Shown: piece by piece, positions 63,971 to 64,000 of the stretch | How the letters are laid out: the number at the start of each line of letters is the position of its first letter | How positions within the stretch are numbered: position 1 is the stretch's first letter | DNA from: Acidimicrobiales bacterium | GTDB taxonomy: Bacteria > Actinomycetota > Acidimicrobiia > Acidimicrobiales > SZUA-35 | Length of the DNA: 64,000 nucleotides | NCBI GenBank assembly: GCA_028285495.1 | Contig: JANQPB010000022.1 | Coordinates: forward strand, 344,402-408,401 | Direction: 5' to 3' | The notes under the pieces: model-generated | The model's database searches: none | Seen by the model: only the letters and a program-made list of their open reading frames with translations | What the model was told of the DNA's origin: nothing | Translations under genes and position numbers: made by a program

Positions 63971-64000
63971 ATGCGTGGAACGCCTGATCGCCAGTTGTCG
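63971..64000 (+). CDS. Start of an unidentified gene, cut by window edge
   Basis: Only ten codons are visible (MRGTPDRQLS). Many IS5-like transposases begin with a similar MRG-x-DRQ run, so another transposase is possible. The ATG has a GGTGGGC upstream. The identity cannot be settled from this window. Confidence 0.3.
   Translation, partial: MRGTPDRQLS

Overview
The window is about 64 kb of very GC-rich chromosome from an actinobacterium, most likely a deep-branching one of the Acidimicrobiia type. This is inferred from a mycothiol gene (mshA with its YbjN neighbour), an RsiG-type anti-sigma factor, solute-binding lipoproteins with acidic linkers, and an actinobacterial rapZ-yvcK-gap-pgk-tpiA-secG block. 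No 16S gene is present to fix the taxon. Many genes appear to be read from leaderless or nearly leaderless transcripts, with a TAGGCT/TACGCT-like -10 box 6 to 8 nt before the start codon.

Positions 1-22.4 kb hold ordinary metabolic and regulatory genes: a partial xylulokinase, a fused indolepyruvate:ferredoxin oxidoreductase, a cytochrome P450, a large winged-helix/ATPase regulator, histidine phosphatases, a nucleotide-sugar dehydrogenase, and an amidase with a small AtzG-like partner. They continue with two VOC proteins, the mshA/YbjN pair, RsiG (with a c-di-GMP-binding signature), MoaD with a CdsA-like membrane protein, a phytoene-desaturase-like oxidoreductase, a YgjP-type metalloprotease and a lipoprotein.

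Positions 22.5-32.7 kb are an accessory island lying between tRNA-Lys(UUU) and tRNA-Leu(GAG), whose 3' ends face each other. At its left edge is a candidate defence pair, an OLD-family ATPase/TOPRIM nuclease convergent with an XRE-NUDIX-like regulator. The rest is insertion sequences (an intact IS3, a broken IS3, an IS256 remnant, and an IS30 sitting inside the broken IS3) and decayed conjugation-type genes (a lytic transglycosylase and a lipoprotein).

Positions 32.8-48 kb, mostly on the minus strand, run from rapZ, yvcK, gap, pgk and tpiA through a complete oligopeptide ABC transporter with two solute-binding lipoproteins to secG and an orphan solute-binding lipoprotein. WhiA, normally between yvcK and gap, is absent here.

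Positions 48-64 kb hold a secreted ScyD/ScyE-like beta-propeller protein, a methyltransferase-TetR pair divergent from an IrtA/IrtB-like ABC pair, uvrC, and a small exopolysaccharide group (flippase-like protein, sulfotransferase, GT4 glycosyltransferase, sugar-phosphate transferase, methyltransferase). The window ends in an IS982-type element and the start of another gene.
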